A stretch of DNA of 64,000 nt from Luteolibacter rhizosphaerae. Lineage in GTDB: Bacteria; Verrucomicrobiota; Verrucomicrobiia; Verrucomicrobiales; Akkermansiaceae. The position numbers were made by a program, and so were the translations under genes. Numbering within the stretch: the first letter of the stretch is position 1; every line of letters starts with the position of its first letter. The DNA lies in NCBI RefSeq assembly GCF_025950095.1, contig NZ_JAPDDR010000002.1:186001-250000 (forward strand). The letters are read 5' to 3'. The notes beneath the pieces are model-generated. The model was given only the letters and a program-made list of their open reading frames with translations. It had not been told where the DNA came from and made no database searches. Positions 37,892-46,001 of the stretch are shown piece by piece.

Positions 37892-38977
37892 TTAGAGGCT
37901 CTGGTGGAAGCGGTCGTTCGGCATGAGGGAGAGGACGAAACCGGCCAAGAGTTGGATGGTCCGCTCGACGTCGTCGAGGTGCGCCGTCTCCACCACGGAG
38001 TGCATGCAGCGCAGAGGCAGGGAGACCAAGCCGCTGGGCACGCCTTCGCGCTGGTGGAAGATCTTGTCGGTGTCGGTGCCGGTAAAGCGGCTGCTGGCTT
38101 CGTGCTGAACGGGGATCTTGCCCTTGGTGGCGGTCTCGATCAGGCGTTTGACCACCAGCGGGTGATTGGCTGTGCCGTGGCTGATGGTCGGGCCGCCGCC
38201 CAGCTTCACGCTGCCGAACTTGGAATTGTCGATGCCCGGGGTATCGGTCGCGTGGGTCACGTCCAGGCAGATGCAGACGTCGGGATTCAGGCGATAGGTC
38301 GCCATCATGGCGCCGTTGCCGCCGATTTCTTCCTGCACCATGTTCGCGCAGATCAGGGTGAAGGCGGGCTTCTTTTTGCTCTTGGCGATGCGCTTCATCA
38401 CTTGCGCGATGATGTAGCCGCCGATCCGGTTATCGATCGCACGACCGACCAAGCGCTTGTGGGCGAGTTCGGTCGGGCCGTCTTCATAGACAGCCGGGTG
38501 ACCGACGCGCAGACCCATGGCCGTCACTTCCTTGGCATTCGAGGCGCCCACATCCACCCAGAGCTCGTGTACCTGCGGCGCCTTTTCGTCGCCGAGGTTG
38601 TCGCGGCGCAAGTGGATGGCGGTGTTGCCAATGATGCCGCGCACCGGGCCCTTGTCGCCTTGGATGATCAAGCGGCGGCCGCGTGCCGTGGCGATGTCGC
38701 TGCCGCCGATCTGGCTGATCCGGATGAAGCCGTCCTGCTGGATCGACTTGATCATGTAGCCGATCTCGTCCGCGTGCGCGGTGAGCATCACGGTCTTCTG
38801 GGACTTTCCGGGCAGGGTCGCCCAGGTCGAGCCGTAGGCGTCGCAGGCCACTTCCGCGGCGATCGGTTTCAGGTATTCCGCCCAGACCCGCTGCCCCGGC
38901 ATCTCAAATCCAGTCGGGCTGGGGGTCTGCAACAGCTTGAAAAGGAAATCCCGGTCGTCTTGCGTCATCCCCCGCAT
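37892..38977 (-). CDS. M42 family metallo-aminopeptidase
   Basis: 361 residues; ATG 38977 is used, with ATG 38968 equally possible. The paired-metal ligands of M42 are visible: MLTAHADEIGYMI (His and Asp), RAIDNRIGGYI (bridging Asp), NMVQEEIGGNGAMMA (catalytic Glu pair), ICLDVTHATDTPG (Asp), and the C-terminal LRCMHSVVETAHLDDVERT (His). Family members are dodecameric cytoplasmic aminopeptidases acting on short peptides, although many were first named endoglucanases. It is the first gene of the unit with the secreted repeat protein and MoxR. Confidence 0.93.
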   Translation of the reverse strand: MRGMTQDDRDFLFKLLQTPSPTGFEMPGQRVWAEYLKPIAAEVACDAYGSTWATLPGKSQKTVMLTAHADEIGYMIKSIQQDGFIRISQIGGSDIATARGRRLIIQGDKGPVRGIIGNTAIHLRRDNLGDEKAPQVHELWVDVGASNAKEVTAMGLRVGHPAVYEDGPTELAHKRLVGRAIDNRIGGYIIAQVMKRIAKSKKKPAFTLICANMVQEEIGGNGAMMATYRLNPDVCICLDVTHATDTPGIDNSKFGSVKLGGGPTISHGTANHPLVVKRLIETATKGKIPVQHEASSRFTGTDTDKIFHQREGVPSGLVSLPLRCMHSVVETAHLDDVERTIQLLAGFVLSLMPNDRFHQSL

Positions 38978-39048
38978 TCAAGCAGGCCCGGTGCCGAGAG
39001 CAATCGGGGAGTGAGGGGGTGTCGGGTGAAAGATAGGGCGTCTGCCGC

Positions 39049-39966
39049 TCACTTCCGCCCGGCGAAAAAGGCCCGGATCTCCGCACCAATCTCTTTCGCG
39101 TGAGTCTCCAGTGCGAAGTGGCCGGTGTTGTAGAAGACTACCTTCGCCTCCGGGTTATCGCGCTTATAAGCCTCGGCTCCGGGTGGGAGGAAGAAGGGGT
39201 CGTTCTTACCCCAGACCGCGAGGGTCGGGACCTTCCGGGTCCGGAAGAACTCTTGGAACTTTGGGTAGAGCTTCACGTTGTTCTGATAGTCCCCGAAGAG
39301 GTCGAGCTGGATCTCCGCGCTCTGGGGGCGATCGAGCAGCATTTGGTCCAGCGTGTAGGACTCGGGGGCGACGAGGCTCTCATCCTTCACACCGTGAACG
39401 TACTGCCAACGGGTCGCCTCCAGCGTCAGCATCTGGCGCAGGGCATCGCGGTTTTCTTGGGTCGGCTTTTCCCAGTAGTTGCGGACCGGTTGCCAACCCT
39501 CCTCGGAAAGACCCTCGACGTAGGCATTCCCGTTCTGCGTGACGATCCCGGTGATCCGGTCCGGATACTTGAGGGCTAGGCGGAAGCCGACCGGCGCTCC
39601 GTAATCGAAGACGTAGATCGAGAACTTCTCCAGCTTCTGCCGCTCCACGAAGTCTCCCATCACTCCGGCCAAATGGTCGAAGGTATAGCTGAACTGCTTG
39701 TGGTCCGGTGCGCTGGAAAAGCCGAAGCCGGGGAGATCCGGCGCGATCACGTGGAAGTCGGCGGAGAGCTCGGGGATCAGGTCCCGGAACATGTGGCTGG
39801 AGCTGGGGAATCCATGGAGAAGGAGGATGGCGGGCTTCGCGGGATCTCCGGCCTCGCGGTAGAAGATCTTTGCTTCGGGCAAGTCCACCGTCTCGTAGCG
39901 GACTTCAGGATTGGCGGCGGCGGTGAGAGCGAGGGCGCCTGTCGCGAGTGTGGATACGAGTTTCAT
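39049..39966 (-). CDS. Exported alpha/beta-hydrolase, dehalogenase/epoxide-hydrolase-like
   Basis: 305 residues with a short signal peptide (KLVSTLATGALALTAAA). The fold markers are ILLLHGFPSSSHMFRDL (oxyanion loop), APDLPGFGFSS, and the nucleophile elbow IYVFDYGAPVGFRLAL with Asp rather than Ser. The acid is at AVWGKNDPFFLPPGA and the His at YNTGHFALETH. An Asp nucleophile places it with haloalkane dehalogenases and epoxide hydrolases, but the Trp usually following that Asp is Tyr here, so the reaction is open. It is divergent from the CGNR-type regulator, with a GTAACC/GGTTAC repeat set in the 60-bp gap. Confidence 0.87.
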   Translation of the reverse strand: MKLVSTLATGALALTAAANPEVRYETVDLPEAKIFYREAGDPAKPAILLLHGFPSSSHMFRDLIPELSADFHVIAPDLPGFGFSSAPDHKQFSYTFDHLAGVMGDFVERQKLEKFSIYVFDYGAPVGFRLALKYPDRITGIVTQNGNAYVEGLSEEGWQPVRNYWEKPTQENRDALRQMLTLEATRWQYVHGVKDESLVAPESYTLDQMLLDRPQSAEIQLDLFGDYQNNVKLYPKFQEFFRTRKVPTLAVWGKNDPFFLPPGAEAYKRDNPEAKVVFYNTGHFALETHAKEIGAEIRAFFAGRK

Positions 39967-39980
39967 AGATGATGTTCTTT

Positions 39981-40059
39981 GTAACCTTCAAATATTTGTA
40001 ATGACGGTTACTATGTGCAGCCGCCAATGAAACTTGTCAAAACTAATTTTGAAGGTTAC
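39981..40059 (+). promoter_or_regulatory. Repeated GTAACCTTC/GAAGGTTAC sites between hydrolase and CGNR regulator
   Basis: GTAACCTTC (39981-39989) is the exact reverse complement of GAAGGTTAC (40051-40059), and a partial copy, CGGTTAC, lies at 40005-40011. The first two sites are in the divergent promoter gap and the third is inside the start of the regulator gene (ATG 40027). A likely operator set, possibly for the adjacent regulator. Confidence 0.55.
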
Positions 40060-40641
40060 TTTACCGGGGTGAGCAGCGCCGTTCCGGAATTCGTCTTCCT
40101 TGGGGAGCATCCCGCCTTGGATTTCGCGAACACGCTCTATGCCCCGCATGGGGAGCTGGAAGACCAGTTGCGGTCTTGGGCGGATGTGAGGGAGTGGCTG
40201 CGTCAGGCCAGCCTTGATGACGAGGTCGGCACCGCGGGGGACTTGGAGGCGGTGGTGGCACTGCGTTCGGCTTGGGCGCGGGAGATCGCCGGCATGCTGG
40301 CGGGCAAGCCGGTGAGCAAAGGCTTCCTCAAGGCGCTGAATGCCGCCTTGGAGAAAGATCACTTCTCCGAAGCGGTGACGGAATCCCTCGAGTTGGTCCG
40401 GTCCTCATCCCGGCTGCAGGGTTCGGACCGGGTCATGGCGATCCTTGCGCGCCAGATCGCGAGCTTCCTCACGGAGTGCAATCGCGACTACCTGCGCCAG
40501 TGCGCGGGTCACGGTTGCGTGCTCTACTTCTACGACACGACCAAGAACCACCGCCGCCAATGGTGCAGCGCGGCGGCGTGCGGCAACCGCCACAAGGTTG
40601 CCGCCTTCCGCGAGCGTCAGGCCAAGAAGAAGAGCAGCTGA
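40027..40641 (+). CDS. CGNR zinc-finger transcription regulator (ABATE domain)
   Basis: 204 residues from ATG 40027; GTG 40015 is an alternative. The N-terminal ABATE-like region has FVFLGEHPALDFANTLYAP and LRSWADVREWLRQA, followed by a helical stress-sensing-like part. The C-terminal zinc finger is C-x3-C then C-x-x-x-x-C: QCAGHGCVLYFYDTTKNHRR followed by WCSAAACGNRHKVAAFRERQ, with the family's CGNR. Such proteins are putative regulators often next to the gene they control. Here the divergent neighbour is the exported hydrolase, and a repeated motif surrounds the start codon, which fits autoregulation and control of the hydrolase (inference). Confidence 0.92.
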   Translation: MKLVKTNFEGYFTGVSSAVPEFVFLGEHPALDFANTLYAPHGELEDQLRSWADVREWLRQASLDDEVGTAGDLEAVVALRSAWAREIAGMLAGKPVSKGFLKALNAALEKDHFSEAVTESLELVRSSSRLQGSDRVMAILARQIASFLTECNRDYLRQCAGHGCVLYFYDTTKNHRRQWCSAAACGNRHKVAAFRERQAKKKSS

Positions 40642-40642
40642 A

Positions 40643-41206
40643 TCAGTAGCCGAGGAAGTTTTCCAGAATCCGCTTTCCGTCCTGGGTCAGGATCGACTCG
40701 GGGTGGAACTGGACGCCGTGCACCGGGTGTTCTTTGTGCTTCAGGCCCATGATCTCGCCCTCCGCGGTCCACGCGGTGATCTCCAGGCAATCCGGGAGCG
40801 TCTCGCGTTTTACGATCAGGGAGTGATAGCGCGTGGCCTCGAAGGGGCTCGGCAGCCCGGCGAAGACGCTCTTGCCCTCATGGAGGATCGGCGAGGTCTT
40901 GCCGTGCATGAGACGGTCGGCCCGGACGACATCGCCGCCGTAAACCTGTCCGATCGACTGGTGGCCGAGGCAGACGCCTAGGATCGGGGTGCTGGCTCCC
41001 AGCTTCTCGATCAGCTCGCAGGAGATGCCCGCTTCGTTCGGTGTGCAGGGACCCGGCGAGATGCAGATCCGTTCCGGTTTGAGCGCCTTCACGTCTTCCA
41101 CCGTCAGCGCGTCGTTGCGCACGATCTTCATCTCCGCCCCGAGCTCGCCGAAGTACTGGACAAGGTTGTAGGTGAAGGAGTCGTAATTATCGATGATCAG
41201 CAACAT
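40643..41206 (-). CDS. trpG: Anthranilate/aminodeoxychorismate synthase glutamine amidotransferase subunit
   Basis: 187 residues, the usual length for TrpG/PabA. The glutaminase triad is [16 protein letters not shown] (Cys), and [13 protein letters not shown] (His and Glu); the N-terminus [20 protein letters not shown] and [12 protein letters not shown] are typical. It releases ammonia from glutamine for the TrpE subunit. TrpG and PabA cannot be told apart by eye, and one protein may serve both tryptophan and folate. It follows trpE by 6 bp, so they form an operon in the order trpE-trpG. Confidence 0.95.
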   Translation of the reverse strand: MLLIIDNYDSFTYNLVQYFGELGAEMKIVRNDALTVEDVKALKPERICISPGPCTPNEAGISCELIEKLGASTPILGVCLGHQSIGQVYGGDVVRADRLMHGKTSPILHEGKSVFAGLPSPFEATRYHSLIVKRETLPDCLEITAWTAEGEIMGLKHKEHPVHGVQFHPESILTQDGKRILENFLGY

Positions 41207-41212
41207 GGCGGC

Positions 41213-42727
41213 TTATCCTTCCAAGGTTTTGGCGAGGGCGATGGCGCGGAGCAGGGCCTTCGCCTTGTTCACGGTTTCCACGTATTCGTAGGTCGGATCG
41301 GAGTCCGCAACGACCCCGGCACCGGCCTGCACGTATGCTTTGCTGTCCTTCAATAGGCAGGTCCGCAGCGTGATGCAGGAGTCGTGGCCACCGTCGAAGC
41401 CGAAGTAACCGACGGCACCGGCGTAGGCCCCGCGCTTGCTCTTCTCCAGCTCGTTGATCACCTGCATGGCCCGGATCTTCGGTGCACCGCTCACGGTTCC
41501 GGCGGGGAAGGTGGCGCGCAGCACATCGTAGGAGCTGTGGCTGTTGTCGAGAGTGCCGGTCACGTTGGACACGATGTGCATCACGTGGCTGTAACGCTCG
41601 ATGATCATGAAATCATCGACCTTCACGCTGCCGTGTTCGGCGATGCGGCCGACGTCGTTGCGGGCGAGGTCCACCAGCATCAGGTGCTCCGCGCGTTCCT
41701 TCGGGTCGGCGAGAAGTTCGGCGGCCAGAGCATCGTCTTCCGCCTGCGTTTTGCCTCTCCAGCGGGTGCCGGCGATCGGGCGGATATCGATCCGGCCACC
41801 GATGGCGCGGACGTGAACTTCCGGGGATGAGCCCACCAGCGAGAAGTCGCCCAGTTCCAAGATGAACATGTAGGGCGAGGGATTCACGTGGCGCAGGGCG
41901 CGGTAGAGATCCACCGGCGAGCGGTGGAAATCCGCGCCGAAACGCTGGCTCGGCACGAACTGGAACACGTCGCCCGCGGCGATGTATTCCTTGCCCTTGC
42001 GCACCATCTCCTCGAACTCCTCTTGAGTCGTGTTGCTCACCGCCTGCTCCGGCTCCACCGGCGCGAGGCCGTTCAGGGCCGGCACGTGCAGCGGGCGGTT
42101 CAGCATTTCCACCAGCGCGGCCACCTTTGCGCGCGCGGCGCCGTAGGCTTCCTCCAGGCTGGCGTGATCGCCGGTGAAGGCGTTCGCGATGATCTGCAAG
42201 CGGCGCAGGCGTTGATCGAAGACGACCAAGGTGTCGGCCAGCATGAAGACTGCGTCCGGAATCCCGAGCTCGTCCTTCGGCGCGGCTGGTACCGTCGGCT
42301 CGAACTGGCGGACAGCGTCATAAGAAAGATAGCCCACCAGACCGCCGCAGAAGGGCGGGAGATTCCCGTGGAGGACGGGCTTGTAGCCGCCCATGTGGCG
42401 CTGCAGCGCGGCCAGCACGTCGTCTTCCACCGTCACGTGTTCGACGTGCGAGCCTTCCTTGATGCTGAGATCCTTGCCGCGGGCCTCGATGACCCGGCGC
42501 GGACCGCTGCCGATGATCGACCATCGTCCGCCCTTCTCCGTGCTTTCAGCGCTTTCGAGCAGGAAGGAATGACGCGCGTCGCGCACCTTGAGGTACGCGG
42601 ACAGCGGCGTCTCGAAGTCCGCGGCAAGCTGGGTGTAGACAGGGATCACATTGCCCTGGGCAGCCAGCTTCGCGAATTCTTCGAACGACGGTTCGACCGG
42701 AATGGGATTCACAACGCGCGGGAGCAT
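41213..42727 (-). CDS. trpE: Anthranilate synthase component I
   Basis: 504 residues. N-terminal region: VIPVYTQLAADFETPLSAYL and FLLESAESTEKGGRWSIIGS (the Leu-x-x-Ser element that binds feedback tryptophan). The chorismate-binding C-terminal domain has PIAGTRWRGKTQAEDDALAA, HLMLVDLARNDVGRI, TFPAGTVSGAPKIRAMQVIN and YFGFDGGHDSCITLRT. It converts chorismate and ammonia to anthranilate, the first step of tryptophan synthesis. trpC lies 2.4 kb further right on the same strand, with unrelated genes between. No leader peptide with Trp codons was evident upstream. Confidence 0.96.
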   Translation of the reverse strand: MLPRVVNPIPVEPSFEEFAKLAAQGNVIPVYTQLAADFETPLSAYLKVRDARHSFLLESAESTEKGGRWSIIGSGPRRVIEARGKDLSIKEGSHVEHVTVEDDVLAALQRHMGGYKPVLHGNLPPFCGGLVGYLSYDAVRQFEPTVPAAPKDELGIPDAVFMLADTLVVFDQRLRRLQIIANAFTGDHASLEEAYGAARAKVAALVEMLNRPLHVPALNGLAPVEPEQAVSNTTQEEFEEMVRKGKEYIAAGDVFQFVPSQRFGADFHRSPVDLYRALRHVNPSPYMFILELGDFSLVGSSPEVHVRAIGGRIDIRPIAGTRWRGKTQAEDDALAAELLADPKERAEHLMLVDLARNDVGRIAEHGSVKVDDFMIIERYSHVMHIVSNVTGTLDNSHSSYDVLRATFPAGTVSGAPKIRAMQVINELEKSKRGAYAGAVGYFGFDGGHDSCITLRTCLLKDSKAYVQAGAGVVADSDPTYEYVETVNKAKALLRAIALAKTLEG

Positions 42728-42849
42728 GCCCGGGAAGAGGCCGGGCGCAAGTCCGGAGCGACCGGGGCGGCGGCGGGTCGCACGCGGCGGGAGGCCGGCG
42801 TTTTTTCCCGAAGATTCCTGTTCGCCTTCATCGCGCGGTAGCGGGTTCC

Positions 42850-44451
42850 ATGATGAGATCGCGATTTCCGCCGATGAATCCGTCCCCGCCCACCGACGAC
42901 TTCCAGCTCCTCGACCGCTTCCTGAAGGCGAAGGACCAGCGTGCCTTCGCCCTGCTGATGGAGCGTCATCTGCCGCTGGTCTATTCGGTGGCGCTTCGGG
43001 TCACGGGCCAGCCGCAGCTCGCACAGGAGATCGGGCAGGATGTTTTCCTGAAACTGGTCCGCAAGCCGCCTACATCCATGAAGCGAATCCCGCTGGCCGT
43101 ATGGCTCCACCGCGCGACCCGCTGCCGCGCCATCGACATGCTGCGCTCCGAGCGGCGGCGCGAAGCCCGGGAACGTGCGGTCGCAGCCGAACCCGCTGCC
43201 GGTGCTCAGCTCGACGAGGAGGCCTTGGCCTGCTTGGACGAGGTGATCGACCGTTTGCCGGAGAGCGAGCGTCATCTGGTGGTGGGCCGCTTCTTTCTCG
43301 GGCAGAGTTTTCCGGAGCTTTCTTCCCGGACGGGAGCGAGCGAGGACGCGATCCGGATGCGGCTCAACCGCTCCTTGGAGAAGATGCGCGTCTCCTTCTC
43401 CCGACAGGGGATCACCACCACCGCGGCGATTCTTGCCCGCGCCCTACCGGCGCAGGCTCTCACCATCCCGCCCCGGGGCATGGCGGCCTCGATCCTGAAG
43501 TCGGTCTCAGCCGTCGGCGTGGGTGCGGCGGCCCCGGGATCCTTCCTCAGCTCCCTTTACCTCATGACCAGCATACAGAAATACACCATCGGCGGGGTCC
43601 TGCTGCTTGCGGCAGCCATCCCCGTGGCCATCCAGATCCAGCAGGGGCAGGATCCCCACAAGACCGACTCCGGAACCCCGCCCGTCGCACATTCCTCCGC
43701 TCTGCCCTCCGCACCCGAAACGAAACGGAAGGCGGAGAAGAGCGAGCGGACGCCGCGCAGCGGACTCGAAGGCGAATTCGCCGCACTGGCGGAGAAGTAT
43801 GGCGAATCGGAAGCCCGCCAAGCACGATCCTTGGCCAGCCAGAGTGCCAGATTGGTGCGACAGATCGGGAGCATGGAGGGGCTCAAGGAGAAGCTAGGTG
43901 CCGGAGTGAAGCAGGAGATCGAGTTGCTGGCGAAAGAGCTAGGCCTCGATGCCGGGCAGCAGGCCACGATCGAGGCCATGGGAGAAGAGGCGATCTCCGA
44001 ACGGATCACGGATCTCGGGAGAGTGGCCACGCGGACCGAAGAGAATCTGCCCGCGCTGGCCGAAGTCTTCCTCGCCCTTGATGCGGTGAGCCGGGGCAAG
44101 ATCGATGAAGCTGCCTTCAAGGATGCGCTGCACGACAAGGTCGGGAAGCTGAGTCTGGGCAACACTTCGGTGCTCGAACTGATCGGCTTGGTGGGAGTGA
44201 GGGCGGTCTACAAGGCCCAAGATCCCTTCGCGAGTTCTCCCGAGTTGTCGAAGCGCTTTGCCGAGCAACTGGATTCGGAACGGCGGCTTCGCTACCAGGA
44301 TATCCGCGATACTAATGCGGCGAACGCGGCGGAGTTCCCGGAACTCACCCGGCGGAATCTGGAGGCCATCTCCTCGAACATCACCGGAATGGGCAAGATC
44401 TTCGAGGCGATGGAGATGATGGATACCGAGGCTATCCGTAGCGGGAAGTAG
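42850..44451 (+). CDS. ECF sigma factor fused to a transmembrane segment and a long helical C-terminal domain
   Basis: 533 residues. Sigma region 2 is at about 20-100 (LLDRFLKAKDQRAFALLMER, AQEIGQDVFLKLVRKP, AVWLHRATRCRAIDMLRSER) and region 4 at about 122-185 (CLDEVIDRLPESERHLVVG, FPELSSRTGASEDAIRMRLN). A helical linker leads to one hydrophobic segment at about 246-264 (YTIGGVLLLAAAIPVAIQIQ), then about 270 charged, helical residues with no cysteines. Such membrane-fused ECF factors are known from Planctomycetes and Verrucomicrobia. No anti-sigma gene lies next to it, which fits self-contained control by the extension. The regulon is unknown. It is divergent from trpE, 122 bp apart. Confidence 0.88.
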   Translation: MMRSRFPPMNPSPPTDDFQLLDRFLKAKDQRAFALLMERHLPLVYSVALRVTGQPQLAQEIGQDVFLKLVRKPPTSMKRIPLAVWLHRATRCRAIDMLRSERRREARERAVAAEPAAGAQLDEEALACLDEVIDRLPESERHLVVGRFFLGQSFPELSSRTGASEDAIRMRLNRSLEKMRVSFSRQGITTTAAILARALPAQALTIPPRGMAASILKSVSAVGVGAAAPGSFLSSLYLMTSIQKYTIGGVLLLAAAIPVAIQIQQGQDPHKTDSGTPPVAHSSALPSAPETKRKAEKSERTPRSGLEGEFAALAEKYGESEARQARSLASQSARLVRQIGSMEGLKEKLGAGVKQEIELLAKELGLDAGQQATIEAMGEEAISERITDLGRVATRTEENLPALAEVFLALDAVSRGKIDEAAFKDALHDKVGKLSLGNTSVLELIGLVGVRAVYKAQDPFASSPELSKRFAEQLDSERRLRYQDIRDTNAANAAEFPELTRRNLEAISSNITGMGKIFEAMEMMDTEAIRSGK

Positions 44452-44454
44452 CCG

Positions 44455-45021
44455 CTACTCCTCCTTCTCCTTTTTGACATCGGTGATCTTTTCGAGCCAG
44501 CCTACCCGGTTCCCGGCATCTTGGATCACCGTCAGTTCAACCTCATAGTCGTACCAATCTTCGTTCTCGAGGGCGCCCCATGCGGAGATGAGCAGCCGGT
44601 CCGCGGCGAGCCATCTGAGCGGCTTGTTAGACGAGCTGCCCGTACCCCGGAGGATGCCCAGGCGGCCATAGATATTCTGGGTGAAATCCTGAAGCTGGAC
44701 CTGCTTCGCCTCATCCGCGGTCACGTGGAAAACCATGAGATTGCGGGTGTTCCGTGTGGTGCGGATGGAGACGGCAGCGAGCCTGCCATCCGAGCTCCAG
44801 AGCAATTCGGGGACCTCCGTGCCGAAACCGCCGGAGGGGAACGATGCGATCTTCTTCCCAGTTGATTTGACCTTGAAGATGATCTCTTCGGCTTCCCCTC
44901 CGTCGTTGGATATCCGATAGACCGCCTCGATGGCCTTGTCCGGACAGGCGGCCAGCGGTTGTTCCTTGGCCGAGGCCGTGGCGAGCAGGCAGGGGAGGAG
45001 GAAAGTCAGGGTCCACCGCAT
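44455..45021 (-). CDS. Hypothetical exported protein
   Basis: 188 residues from ATG 45021, which begins a signal peptide (RWTLTFLLPCLLATASA). The mature part is beta-rich with WD/TolB-like stretches: VPELLWSSDGRLAAVSIRTT, then LMVFHVTADEAKQVQ, then PLRWLAADRLLISAWGAL. That pattern resembles one or two blades of a beta-propeller, too few for a full one. The C-terminus is strongly charged (TDVKKEKEE). No family was recognised. It is convergent with the membrane-fused sigma gene, 3 bp apart, and lies 111 bp upstream of nothing else on its strand but trpC's end. Confidence 0.72.
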   Translation of the reverse strand: MRWTLTFLLPCLLATASAKEQPLAACPDKAIEAVYRISNDGGEAEEIIFKVKSTGKKIASFPSGGFGTEVPELLWSSDGRLAAVSIRTTRNTRNLMVFHVTADEAKQVQLQDFTQNIYGRLGILRGTGSSSNKPLRWLAADRLLISAWGALENEDWYDYEVELTVIQDAGNRVGWLEKITDVKKEKEE

Positions 45022-45131
45022 GGTGAACTCGTAGCAAGATTCCCAGGGCGCGGCAAGGAGCGCGGGCTGCTCCGGCGGTGAGACAGTCGGGTGATCGGGG
45101 ACTTGCTGTGAAGGGTGGCCGCCCCCTGCCT

Positions 45132-45150
45132 GACCTTTCGGAGAAAGGTC
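45132..45150 (-). terminator. Hairpin after trpC
   Basis: GACCTTTC (45132-45139) and GAAAGGTC (45143-45150) form a perfect 8-bp stem with a 3-nt loop, 11 nt beyond the trpC stop. No T-run follows on the reverse strand. A second small palindrome, GGTCAC-A-GTGACC (45159-45171), overlaps the stop. Confidence 0.45.
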
Positions 45151-45160
45151 CCTGCCTTGG

Positions 45161-45949
45161 TCACAGTGACCGCAGTTCGAGGTAGGCCTCGATTTCTTCC
45201 GCAGGGTTGTGGGCGCGCATGAGAGACTCGCCAATGAGGACGGCGTTCGCGCCGGCATCGAGGGCGCGCTGGACATCTTCCACGCTGCGCAGGCCGGACT
45301 CGGAGACGAGGATGACGTCGTCGGAAACTTCGTCGGCGAGGGTCTCGGTGGTGGCGAGGTCGATCTCGAAGGTCTTCAGGTTGCGGTTGTTGATGCCGAT
45401 GAGATCGGCACCCAACTCGATGGCGCGCTCCATCTCGGGCAGGTCGTGGACTTCCACCAGCACGTCGAGCTGAAGGTCCTTGGCCTCGTTGTAGAGGCGC
45501 TTCATCAGCTCGTCATCGAGCGCGGCCACGATGAGGAGGATCGCATCCGCACCGGCCACCACGGCCTCATGGATTTGCACGGGATGGATGGTGAAGTCCT
45601 TGCGGAGCAGAGGGGCGTCCGAGAACTCGGAGATCTTCGAAAGGTAGCTGAGGGAGCCTTGGAAGTACTTCTCGTCGGTGAGGATCGAGAGGCAGGAAGC
45701 GCCGCCGTCGAGGTAGCGCTTGGCCTGGCGGATAGGGTCGAAATTCGGGTCGATCAGGCCGACGGAGGGCGAGGCCTTCTTCACCTCCGCAATCACACCG
45801 AGGCGATCGCCGCCGCGGTCGAGGGCGGCGCGGAAACCCCGGAATTCATTGCGCTGAAGGGCGGCGGCACGGATGTGCGCGGCACGCGGCATCAGGGCTT
45901 CGACTTCCAGGCGCTTGGTGGCGATGATCTCGGCGAGCTTGTCGGACAT
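45161..45949 (-). CDS. trpC: Indole-3-glycerol phosphate synthase
   Basis: 262 residues from ATG 45949, the normal length for a monofunctional TrpC. The barrel motifs are all present: VIAEVKKASPSVGLIDPNFD, YLDGGASCLSILTDEKYFQG, APLLRKDFTIHPVQIHEAV, DVLVEVHDLPEMERAIELGA, IGINNRNLKTFEIDLATTE, VSESGLRSVEDVQRALDAGA and AVLIGESLMRA. Catalytic Lys and Glu residues are in the first, third and fourth. It makes indole-3-glycerol phosphate from CdRP in tryptophan synthesis. It is separated from trpE-trpG by the ECF sigma gene and a hypothetical gene. The IspH-like gene lies 52 bp upstream on the same strand and may be co-transcribed. Confidence 0.96.
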   Translation of the reverse strand: MSDKLAEIIATKRLEVEALMPRAAHIRAAALQRNEFRGFRAALDRGGDRLGVIAEVKKASPSVGLIDPNFDPIRQAKRYLDGGASCLSILTDEKYFQGSLSYLSKISEFSDAPLLRKDFTIHPVQIHEAVVAGADAILLIVAALDDELMKRLYNEAKDLQLDVLVEVHDLPEMERAIELGADLIGINNRNLKTFEIDLATTETLADEVSDDVILVSESGLRSVEDVQRALDAGANAVLIGESLMRAHNPAEEIEAYLELRSL

Positions 45950-46001
45950 GGACGGGCGGGGGAGGAGAAACCACGGAATGCCCGCTCCGCAAAGCCGAAT
46001 C

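Noticed and set aside
37904-39103. 399-codon forward open frame
   Set aside because: Antisense to the M42 peptidase, whose metal-binding motifs are intact on the other strand.
41888-42841. 317-codon forward open frame
   Set aside because: Antisense to trpE; composition unlike neighbouring proteins.
42651-44081. 476-codon forward open frame overlapping the sigma gene
   Set aside because: Shifted frame of the ECF sigma gene; the product is Arg/Gly/Pro-rich with no domain.
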